From the NCBI GenBank assembly GCA_027717645.1, contig JALLOG010000015.1, positions 1 to 38,898 of the forward strand: a stretch of DNA of 38,898 nt. Reading direction: 5' to 3'. This document shows, in pieces, positions 1-8,958 of this stretch. A program made the position numbers and the translations under genes. Under the pieces are notes generated by a model. The model was not told the DNA's origin. It saw only the letters and a program-made list of their open reading frames with translations, and made no database searches. Numbering within the stretch: position 1 is the stretch's first letter; each line of letters begins with the position of its first letter. Source of the DNA: Desulfobacterota bacterium AH_259_B03_O07. GTDB taxonomy: Bacteria; Desulfobacterota_D; UBA1144; Nemesobacterales; CSP1-2.

Positions 1-95
1 TTAATGTTCCACCGTCTTTTGGTTTTATTATTCGCGTGACTTACATTATGTCCATAAAGTGGTTTTTTACCACAAATATCACAAACTTGAGCCAT
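1..95 (-). CDS. rpmB: 50S ribosomal protein L28, N-terminal part
   Basis: The gene runs off the left edge, leaving the first 31 codons. They read [20 protein letters not shown] and continue with the basic NNKTKRRW stretch, which is the characteristic L28 start with its CxxC zinc pair. L28 is a component of the large ribosomal subunit. A GGGTGA-like ribosome site lies just upstream of the ATG. It is transcribed away from the aminotransferase gene, across a gap of about 250 bases in which I see no gene. Identification is firm even though the protein is partial. Confidence 0.93.
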   Translation of the reverse strand, partial: MAQVCDICGKKPLYGHNVSHANNKTKRRWNI

Positions 96-348
96 AGTTA
101 ATTCACCCTAAAAAATGATTTACTAACATACCCTTAACTAATCGTATTTTCAAGAAAATTAATAACCTTCAAGATCATATAACCTGTACTTGTAGATCCA
201 TTAGTTTTGTTTATTTCATCGCTACCGAAACAAATTTCTTAGCATTTTCGATTAGAAATGTACTCATAACATACACTAATTTTCGAACGTTTTCCATGCA
301 TCACAGGCTTCCTAGACAATATCTACTATTTAACATAGAATTAGCATT

Positions 349-1506
349 ATGCCTTCTAAATTATCACTTGATATCTCTCCATTCTTTGTAATGGATGTAT
401 TAGAGAGGGCAAAGGAGATTGAGTGTGAGGGAAATAGTGTAATTCACTTCGAGGTTGGCGAACCTGATCTACCTACCCCAAAAGTAATTTGTGATAAAGC
501 AATAGAGTCCATAAACCTGGGTGAAACCAAATACACCCCAAGTCTCGGGATACCTGAATTAAGAGAGGCAATTACTGAAAGTTTCAATGAAAATTACGGG
601 GTTAGAGTTTCCCCAGACCGGGCGGTTGTTACTTTGGGTAGTTCTCCTGCCTTGTTTATAACAATGCTATCCCTGCTTGATCGAGGTGATGAGGTCATTA
701 TTACTGATCCTCATTATGCATGCTATCCCCAGATCATAAAAATCGCTGGCGGTGTTCCGAAAACTTTAAGAATCCATGAAGAGGAAGGATTTCAGATTGA
801 TATTAAAGCCTTAGAAAATGCAATTACTAAAAGGACAAAGGCGATCCTTATTAATTCACCCTCTAATCCAACTGGAGCAGTTCTTGGGCCCAATTTAATG
901 AAAGAAATATCAGGACTTGGTCCTTATATCATATCTGACGAAATCTACCATGGGCTTGTGTATGAAGGAAAAGCCCATTCTATATGCGAGTTTACTGAAA
1001 AAGCATTTGTTGTAAACGGAATGTCAAAATTATATTCGATGACTGGCTGGCGTCTAGGGTATTTTGTTGCCCCAGATGAGTTTATTCGCCCCATACAAAA
1101 GCTGCAACAAAACCTTTTCATCTCTCCAAATCCATTCGTGCAAAGAGCTGGAGTTGTAGCCCTTAAACAGGCCAAGGAAAACGTTAGAGACATGGTACAA
1201 ACTTTTGCCGAAAGAAGAAAGATGATGATTGAAGGCCTTAAAGGGTTGGGATTCAACATTAGATCGGAGCCAAAAGGTGCCTTTTACGTTTTTGTAAACA
1301 CGATGGGGCTTAGCAATAATTCACATAAACTGGCTTTTGATATGTTAGAGAGGGCGCATGTTGCTGTTACTCCTGGAATAGATTTTGGTCAGGGTGGGGA
1401 AGGATATTTGAGATTCTCTTACGCAACATCCCTCGAATGTATAGAGGAGGGTATAAGGCGCCTGGAGAAATACATTAAAAAAAATAAAAGTGATAATTCT
1501 TCGTAA
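349..1506 (+). CDS. PLP-dependent class I/II aminotransferase
   Basis: A 385-aa fold-type I aminotransferase of the aspartate/aromatic aminotransferase group, about the usual length. Visible family marks are the FEVGEPDLPTP start, the NSPSNPTGAV motif that contacts the cofactor, SDEIYHGLVYEG, and the Schiff-base lysine in GMSKLYSMTGWRLGY; the substrate-carboxylate arginine is probably the one in LRFSYA near the C-terminus. Such enzymes move an amino group between an amino acid and 2-oxoglutarate or a similar oxo-acid in the cytoplasm. The exact substrate (aspartate, alanine, aromatic or another) cannot be read from motifs, so no symbol is given. It stands alone, followed by a repeat-rich gap with a possible terminator. 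Confidence 0.9.
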   Translation: MPSKLSLDISPFFVMDVLERAKEIECEGNSVIHFEVGEPDLPTPKVICDKAIESINLGETKYTPSLGIPELREAITESFNENYGVRVSPDRAVVTLGSSPALFITMLSLLDRGDEVIITDPHYACYPQIIKIAGGVPKTLRIHEEEGFQIDIKALENAITKRTKAILINSPSNPTGAVLGPNLMKEISGLGPYIISDEIYHGLVYEGKAHSICEFTEKAFVVNGMSKLYSMTGWRLGYFVAPDEFIRPIQKLQQNLFISPNPFVQRAGVVALKQAKENVRDMVQTFAERRKMMIEGLKGLGFNIRSEPKGAFYVFVNTMGLSNNSHKLAFDMLERAHVAVTPGIDFGQGGEGYLRFSYATSLECIEEGIRRLEKYIKKNKSDNSS

Positions 1507-1539
1507 CTTGATATAGGGTTGTTCGTTGTACTACATAAT

Positions 1540-1612
1540 GTAAGAGCAGCTTGTAGCTCCGATATTCCGTTTCTGGCCTAGCCAGAAAATCGCGAATGGA
1601 AGCCGCTCCTAC
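1540..1612. repeat. REP-like imperfect palindrome
   Basis: The left arm GTAAGAGCAGCTTG and the right arm AAGCCGCTCCTAC pair, with an inner TTCTGGCctaGCCAGAAA hairpin in the centre. The whole 73 bases form one long imperfect stem. A degenerate relative (GCTGCTCCTAC ... TAGGAGCTT) occurs at about 7935-7970, and a shorter TGTAGGAGCACCATGCTTGG hairpin follows at 1641-1662. This matches the look of REP/BIME families spread by RAYT transposases, one of which lies decayed at 20.8-21.8 kb; a link between the two is not shown. Confidence 0.7.
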
Positions 1613-1815
1613 CGCATCGTGTTATTCAATATCCCATAAATGTAGGAGCACCATGCTTGGTGCGATTGAATCTCGGCTTGCCTGTATGAGCTAAGTCGAA
1701 GGGATATGTATTCATAAATTATAAAGCCACCGCCAGGCAGCCCTGAGCCTGTCTTGCGCCCTGAGTCCTGAGCTATGACTAAGAATCGAAGGGTCCGAAG
1801 GTAATGCCGAAGGGA

Positions 1816-1848
1816 CTGATCTGCTATCCGTTTTGGATCAGATTTTTA
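1816..1848 (+). terminator. Possible intrinsic terminator
   Basis: CTGATC, a 14-base loop and GATCAG are followed by ATTTTTATC. The six-pair stem is short and the T run modest, and it lies 310 bases past the aminotransferase stop, so its use as that gene's terminator is uncertain. Confidence 0.35.
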
Positions 1849-2334
1849 TCATTTCGTGGCAAGAGCCTTTAGGTTTCCACAGCGGAATTTATTTCTAAAC
1901 CAAAAAACATGATGCATAGCACCTGTGTTACCTGGGGTCAATGTAGTACTGGGAGGCAATTTGAAGAATCATATTTATTCCTATATAATTTCTAGCGATT
2001 TTTTTCCTTACGGATTCTGGTTTTTGTTGAAATTGATCCTAAAATATTAAAGTATCTTGAATATTTATTGTCTTCTACAAAAAAACAATTTTAATGCGTG
2101 GTCCACTATCCCAAAATGGAAATAGTGAATTCAATGAATGAAATATTGCCGTTTCAGGATCGAACATTAATCCAGGTAAGTTTTGAGCAGGTATGCCTAG
2201 AGATACTGTTCCGGAAATAAACGAAGTAGGTCTGTCAGGTAAATTTTCCTATATTTCTCTTTCTCATGTGCAGCGATTGGTAATCATTAATGGTTACGGG
2301 TTGCAGCTATGAGGTTATTGGAGATGATAATCGA

Positions 2335-3084
2335 ATGAGAAAAAAGCTTATTGTGGCAAATTGGAAGATGAATATGTTAAGAAGTGAAGCGAAGGATTAT
2401 ACAATCAGCTTAGTGGAAAGGCTTGAGAATTTACCCTTAAAAGTTGAAGTTGTTTTAGTCCCCGCTTATACATTACTCGACGTTGTATATGGTGTTATTA
2501 AGGACACTAATATTCAGCTTGGAGCACAAAATGTCTCTTGGCAAGTTTCAGGGGCATTTACAGGTGAGATTTCACCATATATGCTTACCGATGTAGGATG
2601 TAGGTGGGCGATCATAGGACATTCAGAAAGAAGAAGGATTTTAGGCGAAACAGATGATATGGTGCGGAAAAAGATTAAGAGTTCACTTGATGCTGGGCTA
2701 ATTCCGATAGTTTGTGTGGGTGAAACCTTGGAGGAAAGAGAAAAGGGGAAGGCAATAGAGATCATAAGGGAGCAAATAGAAACTTCCCTTAGGGATATAA
2801 AATTGGATGATCCGGCTAATCTTGTAATTGCTTATGAACCTGTTTGGGCAATTGGAACTGGAGAAAATCCTAAACCAAACGAAGTTGAATATTTTTATGA
2901 AGTTATTCAAAAAATAATTGGAACTATTTTCGGTGAGATTGCAAGTCAAATGAGGATTCTCTATGGTGGAAGTGTTACTAAAGAATTCTACATTACTCCG
3001 CCTGACATAGACGGAGCATTAGTAGGCGGTGCAAGTCTTGATGCGGATTCTTTTACAAAGATGGTTCAATTGGCAGGAGGCTAA
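2335..3084 (+). CDS. tpiA: Triosephosphate isomerase
   Basis: A 249-aa enzyme that interconverts dihydroxyacetone phosphate and glyceraldehyde 3-phosphate in glycolysis and gluconeogenesis. The catalytic set is complete: NWKMN with Lys11, GHSERR with His96, AYEPVWAIGTG with Glu168 and the start of loop 6, then the phosphate-binding YGGSV and GALVGGASL near the end. The open frame extends 15 codons upstream to 2290, but homology begins at MRKKLIVANWKMN, so I start at 2335; a GGAG lies 11 bases before it. secG follows after six bases, the common tpiA-secG order, and both are probably co-transcribed. gap and pgk are not beside it. Confidence 0.95.
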   Translation: MRKKLIVANWKMNMLRSEAKDYTISLVERLENLPLKVEVVLVPAYTLLDVVYGVIKDTNIQLGAQNVSWQVSGAFTGEISPYMLTDVGCRWAIIGHSERRRILGETDDMVRKKIKSSLDAGLIPIVCVGETLEEREKGKAIEIIREQIETSLRDIKLDDPANLVIAYEPVWAIGTGENPKPNEVEYFYEVIQKIIGTIFGEIASQMRILYGGSVTKEFYITPPDIDGALVGGASLDADSFTKMVQLAGG

Positions 3085-3090
3085 GAGAAG

Positions 3091-3531
3091 GTGAGTTTTT
3101 TAGTAACGTTTGTGACTATTGTGCATGTAATTGTCGCTGTAATACTTGTTATCACGGTACTTCTTCAACCGGGGAAAGGCGGCAATCTCGGTTCAATGTT
3201 TGGAGGTGGAATGTCTGAATCGATCTTCGGTTCAAGCGGTGCCGTGCCATTTTTAACTAAAGTTACAAGGGTATTAGCCGTGCTTTTTATGGCGACTTCG
3301 CTTACTCTTGGTTATTTTTCAACGAAAGACTACGAGTCAACGGTCATTAATGATATTCCCGCAACCCAACCCGTTGATGAGCGTGAGGTCCTACCAGATG
3401 AATTTGGTCAAGGAACCACTGATGTTACTACTAATGAGCCTGCGGATGAGCAAGAGCAATCCTTCACTGAAGATGATTCCGAATCGAATCCGGGAATGGA
3501 GTCTGATCCGGAGAAGCAATATGAATATTAG
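3091..3531 (+). CDS. secG: Preprotein translocase subunit SecG
   Basis: A 146-aa inner-membrane subunit of the SecYEG channel. It has two membrane helices (about residues 3-23 and 55-73) joined by the family loop LLQPGKGGNLGSMFGGG and GSSGAVPFLTKVTRVLA. After the second helix comes an acidic tail rich in Glu, Asp and Thr, as in many SecG proteins. The start is GTG, placed ten bases after a strong AGGAGG that overlaps the end of tpiA; the two genes are six bases apart and very likely one operon. Confidence is high. Confidence 0.93.
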   Translation: MSFLVTFVTIVHVIVAVILVITVLLQPGKGGNLGSMFGGGMSESIFGSSGAVPFLTKVTRVLAVLFMATSLTLGYFSTKDYESTVINDIPATQPVDEREVLPDEFGQGTTDVTTNEPADEQEQSFTEDDSESNPGMESDPEKQYEY

Positions 3532-3614
3532 TTCTAATATTCAAATATGTAATGTCATTTACTTGATCGCTTTATATAAGTAGAGTATATTTTTTAATTG
3601 AGGATATAGAAAAT

Positions 3615-3878
3615 ATGACATACATTATCACTGAGCCGTGCATAGATGTGAAGGATAAGTCCTGCGTAGAGGCTTGTCCAGTAGATTGCATTTATGAAGT
3701 AGAAGATCAGCTTTTGATACATCCAGAAGAATGCATAGACTGTGGTGCATGTGTTGATCCTTGTCCTGTTGATGCTATATTTCACGAAGATGAAGTGCCA
3801 GACAAGTGGAAGGATTTTATAGATAAGAATATAAACTTCTTTGAGGGAAAATCTGATCTAGAACCTGCTAGAAAATAA
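3615..3878 (+). CDS. fdxA: Seven-iron ferredoxin (3Fe-4S plus 4Fe-4S)
   Basis: An 87-aa electron carrier. Cysteines fall at 9, 17, 21, 25, 40, 43, 46 and 50, which is the Azotobacter FdI pattern shifted by one: 9, 17 and 50 should hold the 3Fe-4S cluster and 21, 40, 43 and 46 the 4Fe-4S cluster, with Cys25 as the known non-ligand cysteine. [16 protein letters not shown] is the second-cluster motif. A GAGG lies upstream of the ATG and a strong terminator follows at 3955-3992, so it is probably a single-gene unit. The redox partner is not evident from the neighbours. Confidence 0.93.
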   Translation: MTYIITEPCIDVKDKSCVEACPVDCIYEVEDQLLIHPEECIDCGACVDPCPVDAIFHEDEVPDKWKDFIDKNINFFEGKSDLEPARK

Positions 3879-3954
3879 TTTTCAAAGAATCTTACCTTCT
3901 AACTAAATCATTATTGATCTATTGCTGAATTAGAAAAATAAAGTAGATTTCTAT

Positions 3955-3992
3955 AAAGGGGATATGGATTTTAGACATATCCCCTTTTTTTT
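3955..3992 (+). terminator. Intrinsic terminator after the ferredoxin gene
   Basis: A 12-base arm AAAGGGGATATG, a nine-base loop and the complementary CATATCCCCTTT run straight into a T stretch (eight T in all). This is the clearest rho-independent terminator in the window. Confidence 0.9.
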
Positions 3993-4032
3993 GTGTCGTG
4001 TGAATATTATTCTTTTTATTAAAGACAAGTGA

Positions 4033-4701
4033 GTGCGAAATATGGATTTACAGAGAGAGGACTTTGATTCGAAAAAGAAAAGGCTAAAAAAAATAATTAA
4101 CAGATTAAAAAAACTATATCCCAGTCCCAAGTGTCATTTAGATTACAGTAACCCATTGGAGCTTCTTGTAGGATGCATTCTTTCGGCACAATGTACGGAT
4201 AAGAGGGTAAACGAGGTCACAAAACATCTATTCAAAAAGTATAAAACAGCTGCTGATTATGCTGAAGCGAATCAAAGAGAGTTCGAAAATGAGATTCGTA
4301 CGACAGGTTTTTTTCGAAATAAGGCCAGGTCGATAATTAAATCAACAAGGGTTCTTGATAAGAAATATGATGGGAATATACCTGCGGTGATGGAAAAACT
4401 CACTGAGCTTGATGGCGTTGGAAGAAAAACTGCAAATGTAGTTCTAGGGAATGCATTCGGTGAACCCGCGATAATTGTAGACACACATATCAAAAGGCTT
4501 TCAAGAAGGCTTAACCTCTCAAATAAGAATGATCCAGACAAGATTGAGTTTGATCTAATGGATTTAGTTCCCAGGGATAAATGGACCTTTTTCTCACTTG
4601 CACTGGGAGATCATGGTAGGACGATATGTAAGGCGAGAAAGCCTTTATGCAAAATATGTAATATTAATCATCTATGTCCATCGAAAGGGTTATACGATTA
4701 G
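4033..4701 (+). CDS. nth: Endonuclease III (DNA glycosylase/AP lyase)
   Basis: A 222-aa base-excision repair enzyme that removes oxidised pyrimidines and cuts the abasic strand. It carries the helix-hairpin-helix LDGVGRKTANVVLGNAF with catalytic Lys132, the catalytic Asp150 in IIVDTHIKRLSRRL, and a C-terminal 4Fe-4S site with cysteines at 199, 206, 209 and 215 (C-x6-C-x2-C-x5-C). The first start is GTG at 4033; an ATG three codons in (4042) is equally possible because neither has a strong ribosome site. It stands alone after the ferredoxin terminator. Confidence 0.94.
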   Translation: MRNMDLQREDFDSKKKRLKKIINRLKKLYPSPKCHLDYSNPLELLVGCILSAQCTDKRVNEVTKHLFKKYKTAADYAEANQREFENEIRTTGFFRNKARSIIKSTRVLDKKYDGNIPAVMEKLTELDGVGRKTANVVLGNAFGEPAIIVDTHIKRLSRRLNLSNKNDPDKIEFDLMDLVPRDKWTFFSLALGDHGRTICKARKPLCKICNINHLCPSKGLYD

Positions 4702-4825
4702 CGATTAACATATATTGGTTCTTGAAGTAAACTCTGGGTATTGTGGGATAAGAGACTATTTGTGCGGTTAAATCGTAATGGGACGAAAATTCGGGGTATG
4801 GCTCTTAGTGGTTTTAATAGAAGCC

Positions 4826-4911
4826 GTTCATCCTGAGCCCAGTCGAAGGGTGCACTTAATTTGGTGATAATATACTTAACCTGTTCATCCTTCGACATGA
4901 TCAGGACCAAC
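4826..4911. repeat. Inverted repeat of the TCCTGAGC/GTCGAAGG type
   Basis: GTTCATCCTGAGCCCAGTCG at 4826 and, 33 bases after the end of that arm, the complementary TTCGACATGATCAGGACCAAC form a long imperfect inverted repeat between nth and the radical SAM gene. Worn pieces of the same sequence occur at about 1685-1812. It is an intergenic repeat of the REP kind and does not look coding. Confidence 0.6.
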
Positions 4912-4983
4912 GGGAACATTGCCCGCCCCTCGGTTTGTTCAAAATTTATTAGCCGTTGGCATAGGGAATGAGATATTTGAATT

Positions 4984-5901
4984 ATGAAAGGTCGGTACAA
5001 TTCATACAGTAATTTTTTAAAAGAGAAATTTGGTTGTCGAGTTCATAAGGTCTCGGTAGATATGGGATTTACTTGTCCAAATAGGGACGGGAGTGTCGCA
5101 ATAGGAGGCTGTGTTTATTGTAATAACGACAGCTTCGTTCCTCCATATGCTCGCTCACGTTTTTCTATGCACACTCAGATTAAAAATGGAATGAACTATC
5201 TGAAAAAAAGGTTTAAAGCGGAGAAATTTATGGTTTACTTTCAAGCCTATACTAATACATATGATGATGCTGAAAAACTTGAAAAGCTTTATAGGGAGGC
5301 ACTTATATATGAGAACGTAATAGGGATTGTGGTCGGTACCAGATCTGATTGCATCGATCGGGAAAAGTTAGCTTTGCTTGAGGAATTGGCTAGGGAATGC
5401 TTTGTATCTCTTGAGTATGGTATAGAGTCGATATATGACAGGACACTGGAATATATGAACAGGGGTCATGATTATAAATCTGTAGTAGAAGCAATTGACC
5501 TTACGAAAAATAGGGGAATATACATAGGTGCTCATATAATAGTGGGCATGCCCACCGAAACTGAAGAAGAGATGCTTCAAATGGCTGAAGAAGTATCAAG
5601 ATTGGGTATCGACTCGTTAAAAATTCATAATCTTCATCTAGTAAGAAACACTCCTTTAGCAAGAAGTTATAAAAAAACACCATTTCACTTGTTTACTTAT
5701 GATGAGTATATCGACTTTGTAATTCGCTTCCTTGAACGCATTTCCCCCGAAGTTGTAATAGAGAGACTATTTACAGACACACCAAGAGATCTCCTGATAG
5801 CTCCCCTCTGGAATAAAACCCATAATGAGATTATAAATGGAATTCGGGAGGAGCTAGAAAGGAGAAATACTTTCCAGGGTAGGTTGTTTAAGATCAATTA
5901 G
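4984..5901 (+). CDS. Radical SAM protein, TIGR01212/YhcC type
   Basis: A 305-aa radical SAM protein. The cluster-binding cysteines are in TCPNRDGSVAIGGCVYCNN (C-x11-C-x2-C), the long spacing used by the Elp3-like TIGR01212 group in place of the standard CxxxCxxC. YFQAYTNTY, VGTRSDCID, SLEYGIES and GAHIIVGMPTETEEEM follow in the order expected for the partial TIM barrel. Length matches the family. The reaction is not settled for this family to my knowledge, so none is assigned. The gene is monocistronic as far as can be seen, with the sigma-factor gene 128 bases further on. Confidence 0.88.
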   Translation: MKGRYNSYSNFLKEKFGCRVHKVSVDMGFTCPNRDGSVAIGGCVYCNNDSFVPPYARSRFSMHTQIKNGMNYLKKRFKAEKFMVYFQAYTNTYDDAEKLEKLYREALIYENVIGIVVGTRSDCIDREKLALLEELARECFVSLEYGIESIYDRTLEYMNRGHDYKSVVEAIDLTKNRGIYIGAHIIVGMPTETEEEMLQMAEEVSRLGIDSLKIHNLHLVRNTPLARSYKKTPFHLFTYDEYIDFVIRFLERISPEVVIERLFTDTPRDLLIAPLWNKTHNEIINGIREELERRNTFQGRLFKIN

Positions 5902-6029
5902 ACTTCCATATGAAGAATTCTCAGAACATAGAGTAGATGTTTTTGATATCCGCAAATTAAAACTTTTTCTATATATAATCGTATAGTTATATAAAAAGGA
6001 CCATACTCTGAGAGTAAAACGAGCTATCA

Positions 6030-6686
6030 GTGGTTGATACAGCTAAAAACATAGATCTCACAGACGAAGAAGCGATGGTAGAGTTTCAAAATGGTAATGC
6101 TGGTGCTTTTGATCTACTCTTGAAAAGACATGGCTCTGGTTTACTTAGATTTATTATGAAAATGACATTGAATTCTAAATCAAATGCTGAAGATTTATTT
6201 CAGGAGGTATTTGTTAAGGTCATAGAGCACAGAAAGAAATACGACGGCAATAAAAAATTTACTACATGGCTTTACAGCTTAGCAAGGAATCACTGCATAG
6301 ACTATCTAAGAACAAAAAAGAATAAGCAAAATTTCTCCCTTGACGTTTCATTTTCAAGTGGGGGTACAAATGGTCCTGTAACCTTGGAGACACTTGAAAG
6401 TAAAGAGAGAAATCAGGAAGAAATTCTGATAGACAAAGAGATTAAATTTCAGATTAACTTAGGTGTCGGGCAATTAAAAGAGGAGTTTAGAGAAGTATTT
6501 TTACTAAGGGAAGTTGAGTTCCTATCTCTAAAGGAAATTGCCGAGATAACACAGGTTCCCTTAAGTACCATAAAGAGTCGTCTTAGATACGCATACAATA
6601 ATCTTAGGGATGTTTTTATTAAGGCCGGGTTTTTTGATCTTAAGAAAAAGCCTGAGAGGGGTGTTGAGAAAAGTTATGGAATGTAA
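6030..6686 (+). CDS. ECF-type RNA polymerase sigma factor
   Basis: A 218-aa sigma-70 family protein lacking regions 1 and 3. Region 2 spans about residues 10-95, with AEDLFQEVFVKVIEHRKKYD and the promoter-melting TWLYSLARNHCIDYLR. Region 4 spans about 145-200, with VEFLSLKEIAEITQVPLSTI as the helix-turn-helix for the -35 element. The start is GTG with a weak ribosome site. Its end overlaps the start of an anti-sigma gene by 11 bases, the usual coupled arrangement in which the downstream membrane protein holds the sigma factor inactive. The signal sensed and the target promoters cannot be read from here. Confidence 0.9.
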   Translation: MVDTAKNIDLTDEEAMVEFQNGNAGAFDLLLKRHGSGLLRFIMKMTLNSKSNAEDLFQEVFVKVIEHRKKYDGNKKFTTWLYSLARNHCIDYLRTKKNKQNFSLDVSFSSGGTNGPVTLETLESKERNQEEILIDKEIKFQINLGVGQLKEEFREVFLLREVEFLSLKEIAEITQVPLSTIKSRLRYAYNNLRDVFIKAGFFDLKKKPERGVEKSYGM

Positions 6687-7773
6687 GAGGATTGAAGGAT
6701 TCTTAATAGATTATATTCATGATGACCTTGGCCCAGCTGAGAATGAACTTGTTAGGCGACATTTGCTGGAATGCCAGGATTGTACTAAAAAATCAAAAGA
6801 ATATGAGCAGATTAGTAAAATCTTTGAGGAACAAGCGCAAACTCAGCCTGACCCAAAGGTGTTAGACAATTTATCAAAAATTGCTCGGGATGAGCTAGAG
6901 AGAAACAATCCACCCTTTTGGAAAAGGTGGTTCTATTTTCCTATATTAGTTCCTGCTTTGAGTTCCATTATAGCAATATCTGCATGGATATATTATGAGA
7001 ATCAGAATTTAATATATTCTCCGGACGAAACTTTTTATTCGAGGGACGTTATGGCAAAGAAAATCCCTTTGAACGAAGACCCAAATCTTCCAGAAATTCA
7101 GGAAGAGACTGTATCAAATCTGGAATCCCGGTCGGGTCGTGTTTTATCTGACAGACCAAACCCGGCCTCTCTGCCGGATACAGGTAAGAAAAGTAGAATT
7201 CAAGAAGAAGCAATAAATACCGACGAAACAGCTCCTGTTAAGGAAATGATTGCAAGGAGGGACGTGAAAGAGGTTGATAAATCTTCCGAGTACAAAGATG
7301 ATCTTTTTGACAAGTTTGAGACTAAACCACTGAATAGACCTGTCCCAAAACAAGATACGGCAGCCGAAGATGAATCAATAGAGGTGGGAATGCTGGCAGA
7401 GGGAACATTAGAAGAAAAAGCAGATCAAGAATTTCGAGAACATAAGGGAAAGACCCAAAGAGCGGGATCATATTCGAGTAGCGAAAGTACATATAAATAT
7501 AAATTGAATCTAGCACTCAAACAGAAGAAGGAAGGAAACTGTGAAGCCTCCATAAAGACTAATGAAGAACTGCTTAAGGCTTCACCGCCTCCACCCGATT
7601 CAGTTAAAGAGATTTCTTATCTTTCTTTAGCCGAGTGCTATGAGAAGGAGGGGGAGTGGGAAAATGCTATTATTAACTATAGAAATCTACAAAAGGCAGC
7701 CCCCGATCAGACTGACTTTGCAAAGGAAAAAATCAAATACATTAGACAGCAAACCAGGCTTTTAAAGAAGTAG
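6676..7773 (+). CDS. Zinc-finger anti-sigma factor with one TM and a TPR-like tail
   Basis: A 365-aa protein starting at ATG 6676 inside the end of the sigma gene; the frame is open upstream, but homology begins at MECKRIEGFL. The N-terminus carries the ZAS signature H29-x3-C33-x2-C36 (RRHLLECQDC) plus Cys3, which binds zinc and the sigma factor. One membrane helix follows near residues 85-107. The outer part has a long charged low-complexity linker and then a helical repeat (about 275-360, SYLSLAECYEKEGEWENAII) resembling TPRs. The tail is unusual for a small ZAS protein and could be the sensory or docking part. The role in holding the sigma factor is inferred from motif and overlap. Confidence 0.82.
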   Translation: MECKRIEGFLIDYIHDDLGPAENELVRRHLLECQDCTKKSKEYEQISKIFEEQAQTQPDPKVLDNLSKIARDELERNNPPFWKRWFYFPILVPALSSIIAISAWIYYENQNLIYSPDETFYSRDVMAKKIPLNEDPNLPEIQEETVSNLESRSGRVLSDRPNPASLPDTGKKSRIQEEAINTDETAPVKEMIARRDVKEVDKSSEYKDDLFDKFETKPLNRPVPKQDTAAEDESIEVGMLAEGTLEEKADQEFREHKGKTQRAGSYSSSESTYKYKLNLALKQKKEGNCEASIKTNEELLKASPPPPDSVKEISYLSLAECYEKEGEWENAIINYRNLQKAAPDQTDFAKEKIKYIRQQTRLLKK

Positions 7774-8280
7774 CATCGGGCGATCGAGGGCGATGATAGT
7801 GGAAAAGAGCACTCGGAAAAAGAGATGCGGCCACATGTTGACACGGGTGTTCACGGATTGAAAAACAGATATCATTCCAACTAGGTTTCAACTTTCCGAT
7901 AAGATTAATCTTACATAGTTCAATTCGAGGCTAGAAGCTGCTCCTACAAGAGAAGAGAAATTATAGGAGCTTGTGTTGGGTAGGCAAAGAGTCTTGATCG
8001 TTGCATTGATTGTGTTAGTTATTATTTCCATGACTGAAGAGGCTCGGCTAACGAACATAATGGTTTTATGTTAACGAAGATAGCCGAAGTTTTCTAACCT
8101 CGGTTTTGTTAATAGTCAATCCCACCAGCACGACCGGTGGTCTCACCATGTGTTTATTTTATAGGTGTGACTTTGTGTCCATCTGTGACGATCTGTGGCT
8201 AGATAATGTTTTCTTTTTAAAACCTTTCACATTTCCAATCGTATTACTCTTTAAAATCCGACTCACAAGGGGTTATTAAA
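7774..8280. other. Gene-free interval with degenerate palindromes
   Basis: About 500 bases with no believable gene. It holds a worn REP-like inverted repeat (GCTCCTAC at about 7943 against TAGGAGC at about 7964) and a hairpin CCGAAGTTttctAACCTCGG followed by TTTTG at about 8084-8108. A near-relative of that hairpin lies at about 11972-12000, so it is a dispersed repeat that may also terminate transcription. The promoter for the PspA-like gene should be in the last 150 bases. Confidence 0.5.
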
Positions 8281-8958
8281 ATGGGATTCAAAAACCGTAT
8301 GGGCTTTCTTATTAAATCCGAGATTAACCACTGGATAATGAGGGCTGAGGAGCCAGAGAAGATTGTTAATCAGGCATTAGAAGAAATTGAAGAAGGTATA
8401 GAACATTTGAGGTCGAGATTGGTTGCTCTCAAAACTAAGGTAGAAAAAGACGAGCGCATTCTTCAAGAAATCTCGAAGCAAATTTCTTATTGGCAAGCTA
8501 AGGCCGAAGAATACATTAGGGATAGTATGGAAGAGAATGCAAAAGAGGCTTTAAGGATAAAAAGGATACTCGAGAAGGAGAAGCGTATAATTGAATTTAC
8601 ACATAAAGAAGATGAAATAAAACGTGACAAAATGTCATTGGGACTAAAGAAGCTTGAGGATCGTGCCCAGGTGGCAAAAGCTAAAAGAAATTTAATATTA
8701 CACAAAATTAAATTTTACAAAGGTGTAGTAGAAGAAGAAAAGGAAAAGATGGGATCTTATGATAATGAATTAGGTTTTGAGATAAAAAGCCCGTTTTCTG
8801 TAATCAACAAGATTGAGGAAAGAATACAGAATGAGACAGCATTTGATCATTTAATTGATGAGCGAAAAAGGGAATTGTGTGAAAAAGAAGAAAGGCTAAT
8901 CGATGAGGAAATACAAAGAATGAAAAAAAATATAATAGAAGGAGAAGATAACAAATGA
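8281..8958 (+). CDS. PspA/IM30-like coiled-coil protein
   Basis: A 225-aa, highly charged, almost wholly helical protein. The opening MGFKNRMGFLIKSEINHWIM and the line RAEEPEKIVNQALEEIEEGI follow the PspA/Vipp1 pattern of an amphipathic helix and then a coiled-coil hairpin (about residues 25-150). PspA-family proteins bind the inner face of the cytoplasmic membrane and protect it under envelope stress. Its stop overlaps the start of the VWA gene by four bases (ATGA), so the two are translationally coupled. No PspF or PspBC genes are nearby, so a classical psp operon is not implied. Confidence 0.8.
   Translation: MGFKNRMGFLIKSEINHWIMRAEEPEKIVNQALEEIEEGIEHLRSRLVALKTKVEKDERILQEISKQISYWQAKAEEYIRDSMEENAKEALRIKRILEKEKRIIEFTHKEDEIKRDKMSLGLKKLEDRAQVAKAKRNLILHKIKFYKGVVEEEKEKMGSYDNELGFEIKSPFSVINKIEERIQNETAFDHLIDERKRELCEKEERLIDEEIQRMKKNIIEGEDNK

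Larger units (their letters stand above)
1507..2334. other. Gene-free interval with palindromic repeats
   Basis: No convincing reading frame lies between the aminotransferase and tpiA. The first 300 bases hold REP-like palindromes and worn copies of a CCTGAGCC/GTCGAAGG-type repeat (about 1677-1812). A terminator-like hairpin follows at 1816-1848. From about 1850 to 2300 the sequence is AT-rich and I see nothing recognisable; the tpiA promoter should be in its last part. Confidence 0.6.
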
